DNA from: Amphritea atlantica
GTDB taxonomy: Bacteria > Pseudomonadota > Gammaproteobacteria > Pseudomonadales > Balneatricaceae
NCBI RefSeq assembly: GCF_900111095.1
Contig: NZ_FOGB01000017.1
Location: 36,045-100,044, forward strand
DNA: 64,000 nucleotides
Direction of reading: 5' to 3'
The position numbers and the translations under genes were made by a program. The notes under the pieces are model-generated. The model had not been told where the DNA came from. It did not search any database and saw nothing but the letters and a program-made list of their open reading frames with translations. This document shows, in pieces, positions 27,115 through 35,834 of this stretch; positions within the stretch are counted from its first letter, which is position 1, and every line of letters starts with the position of its first letter.

Positions 27115-27477
27115 TTCTTTGCCCAATGATGTGCCAGTTCAGAACGGCTTTTCAGTCGGGTAAGCTGAATCACGCTTTATCCTCTTCATTATTAAACGAT
27201 CTCCCTCAATATTGCAGTCGCTGACCGGCCCGATAGCGAATATTTAATGATTTCATCACTGTTTATTCAAATGGTGATTTTTTTGCTGAAATATATCGAT
27301 AAATCCCTCTTTTAAATAATGATATTTTTAATTTGATTCATTTGTAAGTCGCTGAATTTTAATTGATTTTATAAAAACTGAAAGTGCTGTTCTTCTGGAG
27401 CGTTTCTTGCTTTTTCACGACAGGATGCTTGCGTCCTGAAAAGTCATAAAAACACTAATAAGAACAGGAACTATTTT
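27115..27477 (+). promoter_or_regulatory. Sigma-54-type promoter region of the catechol dioxygenase gene
   Basis: A gene-free interval of 363 bases. Near its end TGGAGCG-TTTC-TTGCT at 27396-27411 matches the -24/-12 consensus at 10 of 12 positions, with GG and GC the required 12 bases apart. The predicted start lies near 27422, about 55 bases before the ATG. The strongly AT-rich 27240-27380 stretch upstream could bend or bind IHF and hold activator sites, but I cannot name one with confidence. Confidence 0.7.
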
Positions 27478-28401
27478 ATGAAAAAGGGTGTGTTGAGACC
27501 GGGCCATGTACAGGTTCGGGTATTGGACCTGGATGAGGCCGTTAAGCATTACACTGAGGTGCTTGGGCTGATTGAAACAGATCGTGATGATCAGGGGCGG
27601 GTGTACCTTAAAGCATGGACAGAGGTGGATAAATACTCGCTTGTTTTGCGGCAGTCCGATGCTCCGGGGCTGGATTATGTCGGCTACAAGTGTCTTGATG
27701 AAGCCGCCGTTGAGCGTTTACAACAGGAGCTGACTGAGTTTGGCTGCCATGTTGAGGAGATCCCTCCCGGTGAACTGAAGGGGTGCGGTAGACGAGTCCG
27801 GTTTGATTCACCTACCGGCCATCTGTTCGAACTCTATGCCAGCAAAGAGCAGACAGGCCGTTGGGGGGTGGGTAACCATAATCCTGAAGCCTGGCCCCGG
27901 GGGCTGAGAGGGATGAAAGCTCAACGCTTTGATCACTGTCTGCTCTATGGACCCGATATTGCCGGAACGATCCAGCTGTTTGAGAAGGTGCTGGGGTTCG
28001 ATCTGGCGGAACAGGTTGTTGATAACCAGGGCAACCGTCTGGCAGGCTTTCTCACCTGTGGTATGAAAGCTCATGATGTTGCCTTTATTGAGTGTCCGGA
28101 GAAGGGGAAACTGCATCATATCTCCTTCCTGCTGGAATCCTGGGATGAGGTGCTACGCGCAGCGGATCTGATAAGCATGACCGATACATCCATTGATATC
28201 GGCCCTACCCGCCATGGCATTACGCACGGTAAGACAATCTACTTCTTTGATCCTTCAGGGAATCGGAATGAGGTGTTTGCCGGAGGCGATTATTTCTATC
28301 CTGATCATGGCCCGATCACCTGGGATGCTGAGCAATTGGGTAAGGCGATTTTCTATCATGACCGGGTGCTGAATGACGCTTTTCTAAGCGTCCTGACCTG
28401 A
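27478..28401 (+). CDS. Catechol 2,3-dioxygenase (extradiol, XylE/DmpB type)
   Basis: An Fe(II) extradiol dioxygenase of 307 residues that opens catechol next to the diol (meta cleavage) to 2-hydroxymuconic semialdehyde. Two vicinal-oxygen-chelate domains are present. Iron ligands are His153 (RFDHCLLYG), His214 (LHHISFLLE) and Glu265 ([10 protein letters not shown]); active-site His199 (KAHDVAFI), His246 and Tyr255 regions ([17 protein letters not shown]) are intact. It is closely similar to DmpB as I recall it. It stands alone on the plus strand behind a sigma-54 promoter. Later meta-pathway genes are not in the window. Confidence 0.93.
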   Translation: MKKGVLRPGHVQVRVLDLDEAVKHYTEVLGLIETDRDDQGRVYLKAWTEVDKYSLVLRQSDAPGLDYVGYKCLDEAAVERLQQELTEFGCHVEEIPPGELKGCGRRVRFDSPTGHLFELYASKEQTGRWGVGNHNPEAWPRGLRGMKAQRFDHCLLYGPDIAGTIQLFEKVLGFDLAEQVVDNQGNRLAGFLTCGMKAHDVAFIECPEKGKLHHISFLLESWDEVLRAADLISMTDTSIDIGPTRHGITHGKTIYFFDPSGNRNEVFAGGDYFYPDHGPITWDAEQLGKAIFYHDRVLNDAFLSVLT

Positions 28402-28413
28402 CGTATTCAGATG

Positions 28414-28450
28414 AAAAAGCGGTACTGCAACGGTTGTTGTACCGCTTTTT
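28414..28450. terminator. Bidirectional terminator between dioxygenase and reductase genes
   Basis: Perfect stem AAAAAGCGGTAC / GTACCGCTTTTT with a 13-base loop, between convergent genes. Confidence 0.9.
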
Positions 28451-28487
28451 ACACCGCTTTTTATCGTTCGATCCTGTTTTACTGACG

Positions 28488-29438
28488 TTACAGCTTGAGA
28501 GTCAGCGTCGGGGTGAGTGCGCGGGAGCAGCATGGGGTAAAGTGCTGGTTTTGCTGGCGCTCTTTATCGGTCAGAAACATGTCCTGATGATCAGGAGTAC
28601 CCTCCAGAATCTCCAGGACACAGGTTCCACAGACACCCTGCTCACAGGAGCAGGGTATTTCATAGCCACTTCGGACCAGAGCATCCAGAGCTGTTTCATC
28701 TGCAGCGACATTGATGACATCGCCGCTGCTGTTAATCACCATAGAAAAGGGCTGACCCAGACCGCTGGCAGGAGGAGCCGATCGCTTGAACAGTTCATAA
28801 TGGATACGTTCCTCAGCCCAGCCCGCCGCTAACGCAGTGTTGGAAATAAACTGGATAAAGCCTTCGGGGCCGCAGACAAAAAGCCGCGAATCGTCACTAC
28901 GGTGTGCGAGTGTCTGTGGGGCAAATGCCTGCTTTTGTTGGTCAAAATAGATGCGGCTATGTTCAGCAAAGGGCGAGGCTTGTATCTCTGCCAGAAATGC
29001 AGCACTGCGGTCGGAGCGGGCGCAGTAATGCAGTTCGAATGACTTTCCCTGACTGTGCAGGTACTGAGCCATAGAGAGGATGGGGGTGATACCTATCCCT
29101 CCGGCGATCAGTACCGTATGCTCACACTCCTGCAGTGGAAAGTGGTTTCTTGGTTCACTGATGGTGACCGTGCTTCCCGGCGTCAGGCTGTCATGCAGCT
29201 TAATCGATCCTCCACGTCCGCCGGCTTCACGCAGAATAGCAATCTCATAGGTTTTGCCTTTATCCAGACTATTGATCAGCGAATATTGTCTGATGGTGTT
29301 GTTATCGATATGCAGATCGATGTGTGATCCGGGGTCAAAGGCTGGCAGGCGGGTGCCGTCAGCGCTGGCGAGTACCAGCGAAACGATATTTTCGGCAATC
29401 ATCTGTTTTTTTATCAGAGTAACTTCAATCATGATCAT
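28488..29438 (-). CDS. VanB-like oxygenase reductase (FMN/NAD + 2Fe-2S)
   Basis: An electron-transfer subunit of 316 residues in the phthalate-dioxygenase-reductase layout. The flavin domain (IRQYSLIN) is followed by a NAD domain (VLIAGGIGITPILSMAQYL, RLFVCGPEGF). The C-terminal plant-type ferredoxin holds four cysteines (CSCEQGVCGTC and CCSRA). Size and order match VanB of vanillate demethylase. It lies 47 bases downstream of the Rieske oxygenase gene and should supply it with electrons from NADH. The start may be the ATG at 29438 or 29432. Confidence 0.9.
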   Translation of the reverse strand: MIMIEVTLIKKQMIAENIVSLVLASADGTRLPAFDPGSHIDLHIDNNTIRQYSLINSLDKGKTYEIAILREAGGRGGSIKLHDSLTPGSTVTISEPRNHFPLQECEHTVLIAGGIGITPILSMAQYLHSQGKSFELHYCARSDRSAAFLAEIQASPFAEHSRIYFDQQKQAFAPQTLAHRSDDSRLFVCGPEGFIQFISNTALAAGWAEERIHYELFKRSAPPASGLGQPFSMVINSSGDVINVAADETALDALVRSGYEIPCSCEQGVCGTCVLEILEGTPDHQDMFLTDKERQQNQHFTPCCSRALTPTLTLKL

Positions 29439-29485
29439 TATCTCACAGGGTTAAGCCAGGGTTTGTGTAAACCCTGGCTCTGGAT

Positions 29486-30541
29486 TTAAGCCGATTCGAT
29501 TTCAAGCAGTTCGCTCAATTTACGTCTGACCCTAATCCCCCCGGCATCGCTGGATAGCAGTACTGGCTGCAGTTCCCAGAATCCAGATTCTCCCATCTCC
29601 TGCTGCTGGGCTTCGATCATCGGTTTATCCTCCTCGATAAATGCCTGTTCCATCCCTGCCATTTTTGCCGCGTTGTATTCCCCATCCTCTTCCAGATAGT
29701 TGCGGGCTGAGGCAAAAAAGTAGTGGGTGGAAAACTCGGTTTCCGGGGTCATGATATGAAAGTCATAAAGTTCCAGACCATCATTTGTGTAATCGGTGCT
29801 GTCCTGAACGGCGGCGACTTTCAGGTGCATGTTTGAAGGCGCGTGCCAGTCAACCTGAAAATATTGATTGGCTTCATCTTCAGGGCGTGGCAGGTGCACC
29901 GCAAACAGCTGCATGGCAGGCTCTGCCAGCCAGTCCCAGCGTACCGAGATCACCTCACCCTCTTCCTGTACATTTGGCAGTAACGGGCTGAGTTTCCCCC
30001 CGGTATTGATCAGCGGGCCGTGCAGATGATCGATGTGACTCAGATCCATGATGTTGTCGGTCAGCAGCTGGTAATTGCATTTGTTATACATGTAGATATG
30101 TCCGACAGCGGTGTCCGGCTTTTGGGACAGTACCGAGCAATCCATTATTTTGCTGCGATCAGCTTTACTGCGGTTGCCCATCCAGATCCAGATAAAGCCG
30201 TCCCGTTCCTCTATCTCATAACTTTTTACGGCGCAGGCTTTGGGAATTTTGCCGTTGCCGTGGGGGTTGTGGGTGCACTCGCCCAGCTCATTAAACTTCA
30301 GGCCGTGATAGAGACAGGTGATCTCATCGCCGCTGCGGATGCCTTTACTCAACGGCGCAAACCGGTGGGGGCAGCGGTCACGCAGTGCCGCGACAGAACC
30401 ATCTTCCTTGCGGTAAAACAGCACCGTCTCGTCGATGATTTTGCGGGTTAATAGGGTTTCAGTGTCGAGTTCGGTTGTCAGGGCGGCGACATACCAGGCA
30501 TTTTTCAGAAAGGTGAGCTTTGTCTTGGTGATCAGTTCCAT
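29486..30541 (-). CDS. VanA-like Rieske non-heme iron oxygenase
   Basis: Oxygenase subunit of 351 residues. The Rieske ligands are CPHRF (about 58-60) and CLYHGLK (about 77-80). The mononuclear iron site is NIMDLSHIDHLHG (about 162-174), with Asp, two His and a distal carboxylate. Length and the single-subunit pattern fit aromatic O-demethylases and related monooxygenases such as VanA. Together with the reductase and the catechol dioxygenase, a plausible scheme is conversion of a substituted phenol or aromatic acid to catechol and then ring opening. The substrate cannot be told from sequence. Confidence 0.9.
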   Translation of the reverse strand: MELITKTKLTFLKNAWYVAALTTELDTETLLTRKIIDETVLFYRKEDGSVAALRDRCPHRFAPLSKGIRSGDEITCLYHGLKFNELGECTHNPHGNGKIPKACAVKSYEIEERDGFIWIWMGNRSKADRSKIMDCSVLSQKPDTAVGHIYMYNKCNYQLLTDNIMDLSHIDHLHGPLINTGGKLSPLLPNVQEEGEVISVRWDWLAEPAMQLFAVHLPRPEDEANQYFQVDWHAPSNMHLKVAAVQDSTDYTNDGLELYDFHIMTPETEFSTHYFFASARNYLEEDGEYNAAKMAGMEQAFIEEDKPMIEAQQQEMGESGFWELQPVLLSSDAGGIRVRRKLSELLEIESA

Positions 30542-30647
30542 GGGGTTTGTTCTCTTTTTATTTTTAATGAATCGAGGCCGTACCAGAATACGGACTCCCT
30601 AAACGCCCGGGATTACCGGGTGAATCGTTGGTCTGTGATCGGGTCGA

Positions 30648-30830
30648 TCAGAGTGAACAGATCAGCTCGCCTGATGTTGGCAGAGCGTTCTGTGGCGCAT
30701 TCGCTTGGTGGCGAGCGGCCTGTCCGGAGAGATCAGTGTTTTCTTTTGGGGTGCTGAGACAACCCTGTGAAGAAGGCTGCCCGGGGCAGCCGGGCGTGGA
30801 GATGGCTTTTTGATGATCAATAGTAGGCAT
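30648..30830 (-). CDS. Possible 60-residue protein at the head of the oxygenase operon
   Basis: The frame starts MPTIDHQKAISTPGCPG about 33 bases after the predicted sigma-54 transcription start and ends 107 bases before the oxygenase ATG. It contains three Cys (residues 15, 24, 58) and many Pro/Ser/Gln, with no hydrophobic helix. The ribosome site is weak (AAAGACAG). I recognise no family. It may be a real small protein, a leader peptide or chance; position is the only support. Confidence 0.35.
   Translation of the reverse strand: MPTIDHQKAISTPGCPGQPSSQGCLSTPKENTDLSGQAARHQANAPQNALPTSGELICSL
30775..30791. repeat. GC-rich hairpin in oxygenase-operon leader
   Basis: Perfect 7-bp inverted repeat GGCTGCC / GGCAGCC with a 3-base loop, inside the possible 60-codon frame and downstream of the predicted start of transcription. 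Confidence 0.6.
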
Positions 30831-30873
30831 AGTAACTGTCTTTGTTTATTTTTTTAATTGACAGTAATGACAA

Positions 30874-30890
30874 AGCATATGGCAGGCCAT
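30874..30890 (-). promoter_or_regulatory. Sigma-54-type promoter of the oxygenase operon
   Basis: On the minus strand TGGCCTG-CCAT-ATGCT has GG and GC 12 bases apart and matches 9 of 12 consensus positions. It points towards the oxygenase and reductase genes, with a predicted start near 30863. The activator gene lies just upstream. Confidence 0.6.
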
Positions 30891-31077
30891 TTTATTAAAA
30901 AGGTAATAAAAACAGGATATTATATGGTTTGTAGGCGATACGTTGAACGCCTGTGTCGAACGGAGTTGAATAAATAAGGAATATTTTGCTGAAAGTTTTC
31001 TACAAATCAGGAAGTGCGCGGCCACATAGCAGAGCAAGCATAAGAGGGGAGATCAGCATCCTTGCTGAGTTTGACGC

Positions 31078-32781
31078 TTAGTCAGTATCACCGCTTTGAT
31101 GCTTTTTAAGCCGGTATTCGAACTGCCCGCGTCTGAGATTCAGATATCGGGCTGCAGCTGAAATATTACCGCCATTACGGCTCAGTGCATGCTGCAGTAT
31201 CAGGTGTTCAATTTCATCAAATGAGCTGATTCCCGACAGTATCTCCTCGATGGCAGCCCCGGTTATATTTGTCTGTTCGCCCGGGTCGGTGGTTGAGCTG
31301 TTGCGTGTATCGGCGGAAGTCAGGACCCTGTTGTTTGCGCTAAGGGTATAGTCTTCATCAATCAGCAGATGTTCGATATCAATATTGCTGTTCTCCTCTG
31401 CCAGAATAACGGCCCGCTCGCAGACATTCTCAAGCTCGCGCACGTTGCCTGGCCAGCTGTGGTTGAGCAGTTGATTGAATGCCTGTCTGGAAATACCCGT
31501 GACCGGCTTCTGCATCTCTGCGGCAAAGCGGTTTATAAACAGATTGATCAGCAGGGCGATATCATCGGTTCTTTGCCGTAGCGGCGGAATCTTAATTGGG
31601 AAAATATTGATCCGATAGTAGAGGTCAGCCCGGAAGTGACCGTTGGCAACGTCTTCGGTCAGATTAGTATTGGCTGCGGCGACGATACGAACATTCACCC
31701 TGATGATTTCGGTGCCTCCGACCCGCTCGACCTCTTTCTCCTGCAATGCCCGTAGCAGTTTACCCTGCGCGGCTAATGGCAGGCTGCTGATCTCGTCGAG
31801 AAACAGGGTTCCGCCATCAGCCCTTTCAAACCGTCCGGGCCTCGACTCCACCGCTCCTGTAAAAGCACCTTTCTGCACTCCAAACAGTTCTGCTTCTACC
31901 AGGTCAGCAGGGATGGCTGCACAGTTGACCGAGATAAATGGCCCGGTGGCTCGCTGGCTGATCGAGTGCAACGCCTGGGCAAAGCGTTCTTTACCGACAC
32001 CGCTTTCCCCAATTAACAAGACCGAGGAGTGAGTGGCTGCGACTTTTTTAAGCTTGCTGGCCACCGCATTGAACTGTTGTGAAGAGCCCACCATATCGGG
32101 AAGAACGGTGTCCGGGGCTGCTGCAGGCTCTGTTAATGGTATGCAGTTGCTGGATTTTGGCCGGGAGATAAAGGTTTCAATCTGCATGAAGCCGAGATGT
32201 TCATCAATATCATCGGCTTCCTCCAGTGGGGTAGCGACAACACGGCAGTGCTTATGTCCCATGCCGACACACTCAGTCTCTTTCCAGACGATAGGGCGTC
32301 CCATCACCGTGGTGGTGTAACCACAGGCATAGCCGGTCATCAGCCAGCATGCGGGAGATCCACTGACGCCCAGGTGTTCCAGATGGGCTTTGGATTCCCA
32401 GGACGACTCCCAGATATAATCGCCCCAGAAGCGTCCGGTATCTTCGTCGTAATGCATCTTTTTCACCGCCCGGTTAAGAACAAAGCCTTCCAGCTCTCTT
32501 ATCTTAGGGCCGAAGGTGAACAGTTTATCGAGGGCGGTGATCCCCTGCTTTTTCAGCTGCAGGGCATCCTGAGTACCCTGCTGATAACCCAGGCGGGTAA
32601 AAATCTCACGGGTGGTTTTAAGGCCGATTCTTTCAATAAACTCTCTGCGAAGGCTGGCCAGGGTATAACCGTGTAACAACAGCATGCGCTGTCCCAGCAG
32701 ATAGATCTTTCCCTCTGCTGTTTTATCGAGAATCTCATTTTCTAATAAGAAGGGGGTTTCAATGCTCTCATCTTTGTGCAT
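31078..32781 (-). CDS. XylR/DmpR-like sigma-54 activator with V4R sensor domain
   Basis: An aromatic-responsive NtrC-type activator of 567 residues. The N-terminal XylR_N region (about 20-120) is followed by a V4R domain (about 135-205) with the conserved GYACGYTT and [13 protein letters not shown] segments that bind zinc and effector. The AAA+ domain (about 235-460) has [23 protein letters not shown] and the R-finger region. A C-terminal Fis-type HTH ends in [20 protein letters not shown]. Such proteins are released by phenolic or aromatic effectors. Both sigma-54 promoters in this block are probable targets. Confidence 0.92.
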   Translation of the reverse strand: MHKDESIETPFLLENEILDKTAEGKIYLLGQRMLLLHGYTLASLRREFIERIGLKTTREIFTRLGYQQGTQDALQLKKQGITALDKLFTFGPKIRELEGFVLNRAVKKMHYDEDTGRFWGDYIWESSWESKAHLEHLGVSGSPACWLMTGYACGYTTTVMGRPIVWKETECVGMGHKHCRVVATPLEEADDIDEHLGFMQIETFISRPKSSNCIPLTEPAAAPDTVLPDMVGSSQQFNAVASKLKKVAATHSSVLLIGESGVGKERFAQALHSISQRATGPFISVNCAAIPADLVEAELFGVQKGAFTGAVESRPGRFERADGGTLFLDEISSLPLAAQGKLLRALQEKEVERVGGTEIIRVNVRIVAAANTNLTEDVANGHFRADLYYRINIFPIKIPPLRQRTDDIALLINLFINRFAAEMQKPVTGISRQAFNQLLNHSWPGNVRELENVCERAVILAEENSNIDIEHLLIDEDYTLSANNRVLTSADTRNSSTTDPGEQTNITGAAIEEILSGISSFDEIEHLILQHALSRNGGNISAAARYLNLRRGQFEYRLKKHQSGDTD

Positions 32782-32909
32782 TTTTAGTGTTCTGCGTATT
32801 TATTGTTTTTTTATCTTACGGCGTTATTTTGGCGCGGGCAAACAGGCCGTGGTAACGGTTTCTGGCAGGAAGAGAAATGATTGATGGTGTCCGGAATGTC
32901 GATCTGGTG

Positions 32910-34043
32910 TCAGTTTGGTGACTGGGTTGCCCAACAGATTGTGCCCAGGGGGCGGTATCCTGCCGCGCCGGTCACCTCAGGAATGTTACCGCTCAGTCGG
33001 TTGAGGGTGCGGTAGGCCAGCCAGGCAAATGCCGCCGCTTCAACCCAGTCCGGGTCGAGGTTTAATTCTGCGGTGGTGCTCAGGTAGTGCGGTTCAAGCA
33101 GCTCAGTCAGGCGGGCCTTCAGCCGGCTGTTATGGCTGCCTCCGCCACAGAGAAAGACCTGCAGATCGCTCAATTGATGGCTTTTGATGGCATCGGCAAT
33201 CGACACAGCGGTCAGTTCCAGCAAGGTGGCCTGAACATCTTCTGGCGGAGGGCTTACTGCGAGGGCATTCACCTTCTGCTCCAGCCAGTGCCGGTTAAAC
33301 TGCTCGCGGCCAGTGCTCTTCGGGGCTGGTTCACTGAAGTAAGGCAGCGCCAGCATCTGCTGCAGCAACTGAGGGACTATTTTCCCCCGGGCCGCCCAGC
33401 GTCCATCCCGATCATAGCTTTCATGCTTGTGTTGCATTATCCAGCTGTCCATCAGCACATTGCCGGGACCAGTATCGTAACCCCTGATGGGTTTGTCTTC
33501 AGCGGCTTCGAGAATGGTGAGATTGGCCATACCGCCGATATTCACCAGAACCCGGTTCACTGTTGTGTGACGAAACAGGGCGTTGTGAAACGCGGGCACC
33601 AGCGGTGCACCCTGACCGCCAGCGGCCATATCACGGCGGCGGAAGTCTCCGATGGTGGTGATGCCGGTGCGTTCGGCGATCAGATTCGGATCACCGATCT
33701 GCAGGGTAAAGTTTGCTTCGGGTCGGTGACGAATGGTCTGCCCGTGGCTGCCGATCGCAGCAATCTGCTTCTGCTCCAGATGGTGTGTGCTGATCAGGTT
33801 ATTAACCGCGCTGGCAAACAGTTCGGCCAGTTGAAGGTCAAGCCGCCCCAGCCGTTCAATCTCATTATCACCGGGGGTTAACAGGGCCAGGATGGCCGCA
33901 TGGATCGCTGAAGGGATCGGTTCACTATGGCTGGCGAGCAATTCAAATTGGGGCTCAAAGCGAACCGCCACCGCATCGATACTGTCGAGACTGGTGCCCG
34001 ACATCAGGCCTATATAGATGGGTGCACAGATGGAGCCGTTCAT
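32910..34043 (-). CDS. anmK: Anhydro-N-acetylmuramic acid kinase
   Basis: AnmK phosphorylates 1,6-anhydro-MurNAc during cell-wall recycling. The enzyme has 377 residues with the ATP-binding GLMSGTSLDSIDAV at the N-terminus, GSHGQTIRHRP, the active-site Asp region GDFRRRDMAAGGQGAPL, NIGGMANLT, GYDTGPGN and the C-terminal VFLCGGGSHN. The ATG at 34043 is preferred to a TTG one codon upstream. It lies 28 bases after the M23 peptidase gene, a linked pair also in Pseudomonas. Confidence 0.95.
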   Translation of the reverse strand: MNGSICAPIYIGLMSGTSLDSIDAVAVRFEPQFELLASHSEPIPSAIHAAILALLTPGDNEIERLGRLDLQLAELFASAVNNLISTHHLEQKQIAAIGSHGQTIRHRPEANFTLQIGDPNLIAERTGITTIGDFRRRDMAAGGQGAPLVPAFHNALFRHTTVNRVLVNIGGMANLTILEAAEDKPIRGYDTGPGNVLMDSWIMQHKHESYDRDGRWAARGKIVPQLLQQMLALPYFSEPAPKSTGREQFNRHWLEQKVNALAVSPPPEDVQATLLELTAVSIADAIKSHQLSDLQVFLCGGGSHNSRLKARLTELLEPHYLSTTAELNLDPDWVEAAAFAWLAYRTLNRLSGNIPEVTGAAGYRPLGTICWATQSPN

Positions 34044-34071
34044 CAATATATCTGCCTGTCGCTTACGAAGA

Positions 34072-35469
34072 TCAGTGGGCTGCTGAGGCCAGCTGGGTTG
34101 CTTTAAACGATTCCAGCTGAGCCAGTGTCTGTTTCGCCACGGAGAAGAATTGCTGCCGCTCCGCTTTATCTATTGGTGCCGCGTGGGGCAGTTTAACTGT
34201 CTGCGGATTTTTGTGTACCCCATTAACCCGGAACTCATAGTGCAGATGGGGGCCGGAGGCGAGTCCGGTCTGGCCGACATAACCGATCACATCCCCCTGA
34301 CTGACCCGGCTGCCGGTTTTCTGACCTTTGCGGAAACTGTTCATATGGCCATAGAGGGTGGTGATATTACCGCCATGCTGGACGATAACGCAGTTGCCGT
34401 AGCCGCCTTTTTTGCCGCGCCAGATAATTTTACCATCGCCCGCCGCCTTGATCGGTGTGCCGGTGCGAGCGGCATAGTCGGTGCCCTTATGGGCTCGTGT
34501 CAGGCCAAGCACGGGGTGTTTTCGACGTGCTTTGAAGCTGGAGCTGATGCGGGCAAAGTCCACCGGGCTGCGCAGAAATGCCTTACGCATACTGTCACCT
34601 TCCGGGGTGTAGTAACTGCTATTGCCATCGCTGTCGGTATAACGGATAGCGGTGTAGGTTTCTCCCTGATTGATAAACTGGGCTGAGAGAATATTGCCTT
34701 CGCCGATCTTTTTACCCTCGAGATATTTCTCTTCGTAGACCAGGTTGAAACGGTCGCCCTGGCGCAGATCGAGAACGAAGTCGATATCCCAGCCAAAAAT
34801 AGCCGCCAGTTCCATAATCATCTTGTCAGACAGGCCCGCCGCAGAGGCATCCAGAAACAGCGAGTTTTCGATGCTGCCTGAGGCAAAGCGGGTCTCGATG
34901 TCTGGCTGCTTGGTTATCTCTTTAACACTGAATCCCTGATCAGTGGCGGTGAGCAGTGAGCTTTCCAGCTGATTGCGGATATGCTTTAGCTTTATCAGCT
35001 GTTTATCTTCGATGACAAAGCTCAGGGTTTGACCGGGGTAGATCCGTTTCAGAGCCTCAGTGCCTTTCACGGCAGTGCTGACCAGAAAAGCATCCCGACC
35101 GGTAAGTCCCGCGCGTTTAAAAACAGAGGTCAGGGTGTCGCCACTGCGTACGGTCACATCCTTCCATACATCCGCTTTCTGCGTTGCTGGCTGAGCGGGG
35201 GACGTTAGCTTTGAGGGGACCATCATGGCGACCTGAGTGTTCCCTGCGTCAGATGGGTGCCTGTTGTCAGGATCAGATTGCTGCGCTGCCGAGGGTAGCG
35301 GTTGTGGGTCGTTGATATGGGGTTGAGTAAAGGTTATTGGTGCATCCGAAGCGGGTGCTTCCGCAGAGGGCATCAGCATCGCTGTCAGGCCGATGATTAC
35401 CGTACAGATAATGACCGCCATCAGGTGGGTGACCGGAAGATGCTTTTTTAACCGCTCAACTAGAAACAC
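34072..35469 (-). CDS. M23-family peptidoglycan DD-metallopeptidase
   Basis: An inner-membrane-anchored peptidoglycan hydrolase of 465 residues, similar in layout to MepM. It has an N-terminal helix (about 15-33), a Pro-rich linker, a LysM/OapA-like domain (about 105-150, SGDTLTSVFKRAGL) and a C-terminal M23 domain. The zinc site is visible as HKGTDYAA (His and Asp) and HLHYEF (His-X-His), with HGGNITTLYGHM between. GTG start preceded by GAGGTAA. It probably acts with anmK in wall turnover; promoter shared with divergent tyrS. Confidence 0.92.
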   Translation of the reverse strand: MFLVERLKKHLPVTHLMAVIICTVIIGLTAMLMPSAEAPASDAPITFTQPHINDPQPLPSAAQQSDPDNRHPSDAGNTQVAMMVPSKLTSPAQPATQKADVWKDVTVRSGDTLTSVFKRAGLTGRDAFLVSTAVKGTEALKRIYPGQTLSFVIEDKQLIKLKHIRNQLESSLLTATDQGFSVKEITKQPDIETRFASGSIENSLFLDASAAGLSDKMIMELAAIFGWDIDFVLDLRQGDRFNLVYEEKYLEGKKIGEGNILSAQFINQGETYTAIRYTDSDGNSSYYTPEGDSMRKAFLRSPVDFARISSSFKARRKHPVLGLTRAHKGTDYAARTGTPIKAAGDGKIIWRGKKGGYGNCVIVQHGGNITTLYGHMNSFRKGQKTGSRVSQGDVIGYVGQTGLASGPHLHYEFRVNGVHKNPQTVKLPHAAPIDKAERQQFFSVAKQTLAQLESFKATQLASAAH

Positions 35470-35834
35470 GGCAGTTTACCTCAGTATTGTAAAATTCGAT
35501 GAATTATACCGGATGCTGTCACATAACCGAAATATTCACTCTGTATCGGCGAAAATCATTACAAATTAAGCGAATATTCGGCTATCCACAGACACGATTG
35601 TCTCTTTTTTATATCAGCCCGGCAGGTCTACCCGCTCGGTAAGTCTGGATCAGAGCATCTTTTGTCAGAAAAGTTCTGTTTTGCCCGTTGCTTTATTCAG
35701 GCGCAGGCAGTCCAGAAAAAGTGACGGTTATCGCTCTATATCAGCATCATAGGTTTGTCGGATCTGATGTGGAAGGGTAGAATACGCCCCCAATCCATGA
35801 TGACTACTTATTTTGAGAAGGTAAATAGAAGGCA
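35470..35834. promoter_or_regulatory. Divergent promoter region, M23 peptidase and tyrS
   Basis: 365 bases without a gene, AT-rich near 35500-35600. Apart from a modest ribosome site (GAAGGTAAATAGAAGG) before tyrS I can assign no site. No T-box-type structure is evident. Confidence 0.45.

Larger units (their letters stand above)
30542..31077 (-). promoter_or_regulatory. Regulatory interval upstream of the oxygenase operon
   Basis: 536 bases separate the regulator gene from the oxygenase gene. They contain a sigma-54-type promoter, a possible 60-codon frame, a GC-rich hairpin and a small CCCGG-GATTA-CCGGG hairpin near 30607. An inverted repeat AGGCG...CGCCT at 30933-30952, upstream of the promoter, is a weak candidate activator site. 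The 30890-31060 part is AT-rich. Confidence 0.55.

Noticed and set aside
33087..33881. A 264-codon frame opposite anmK
   Set aside because: No domain, no ribosome site, and anmK on the other strand has all its motifs.
35470..35834. T-box or other tRNA-sensing leader before tyrS
   Set aside because: No T-box sequence or antiterminator structure, and such leaders are not expected in this class.
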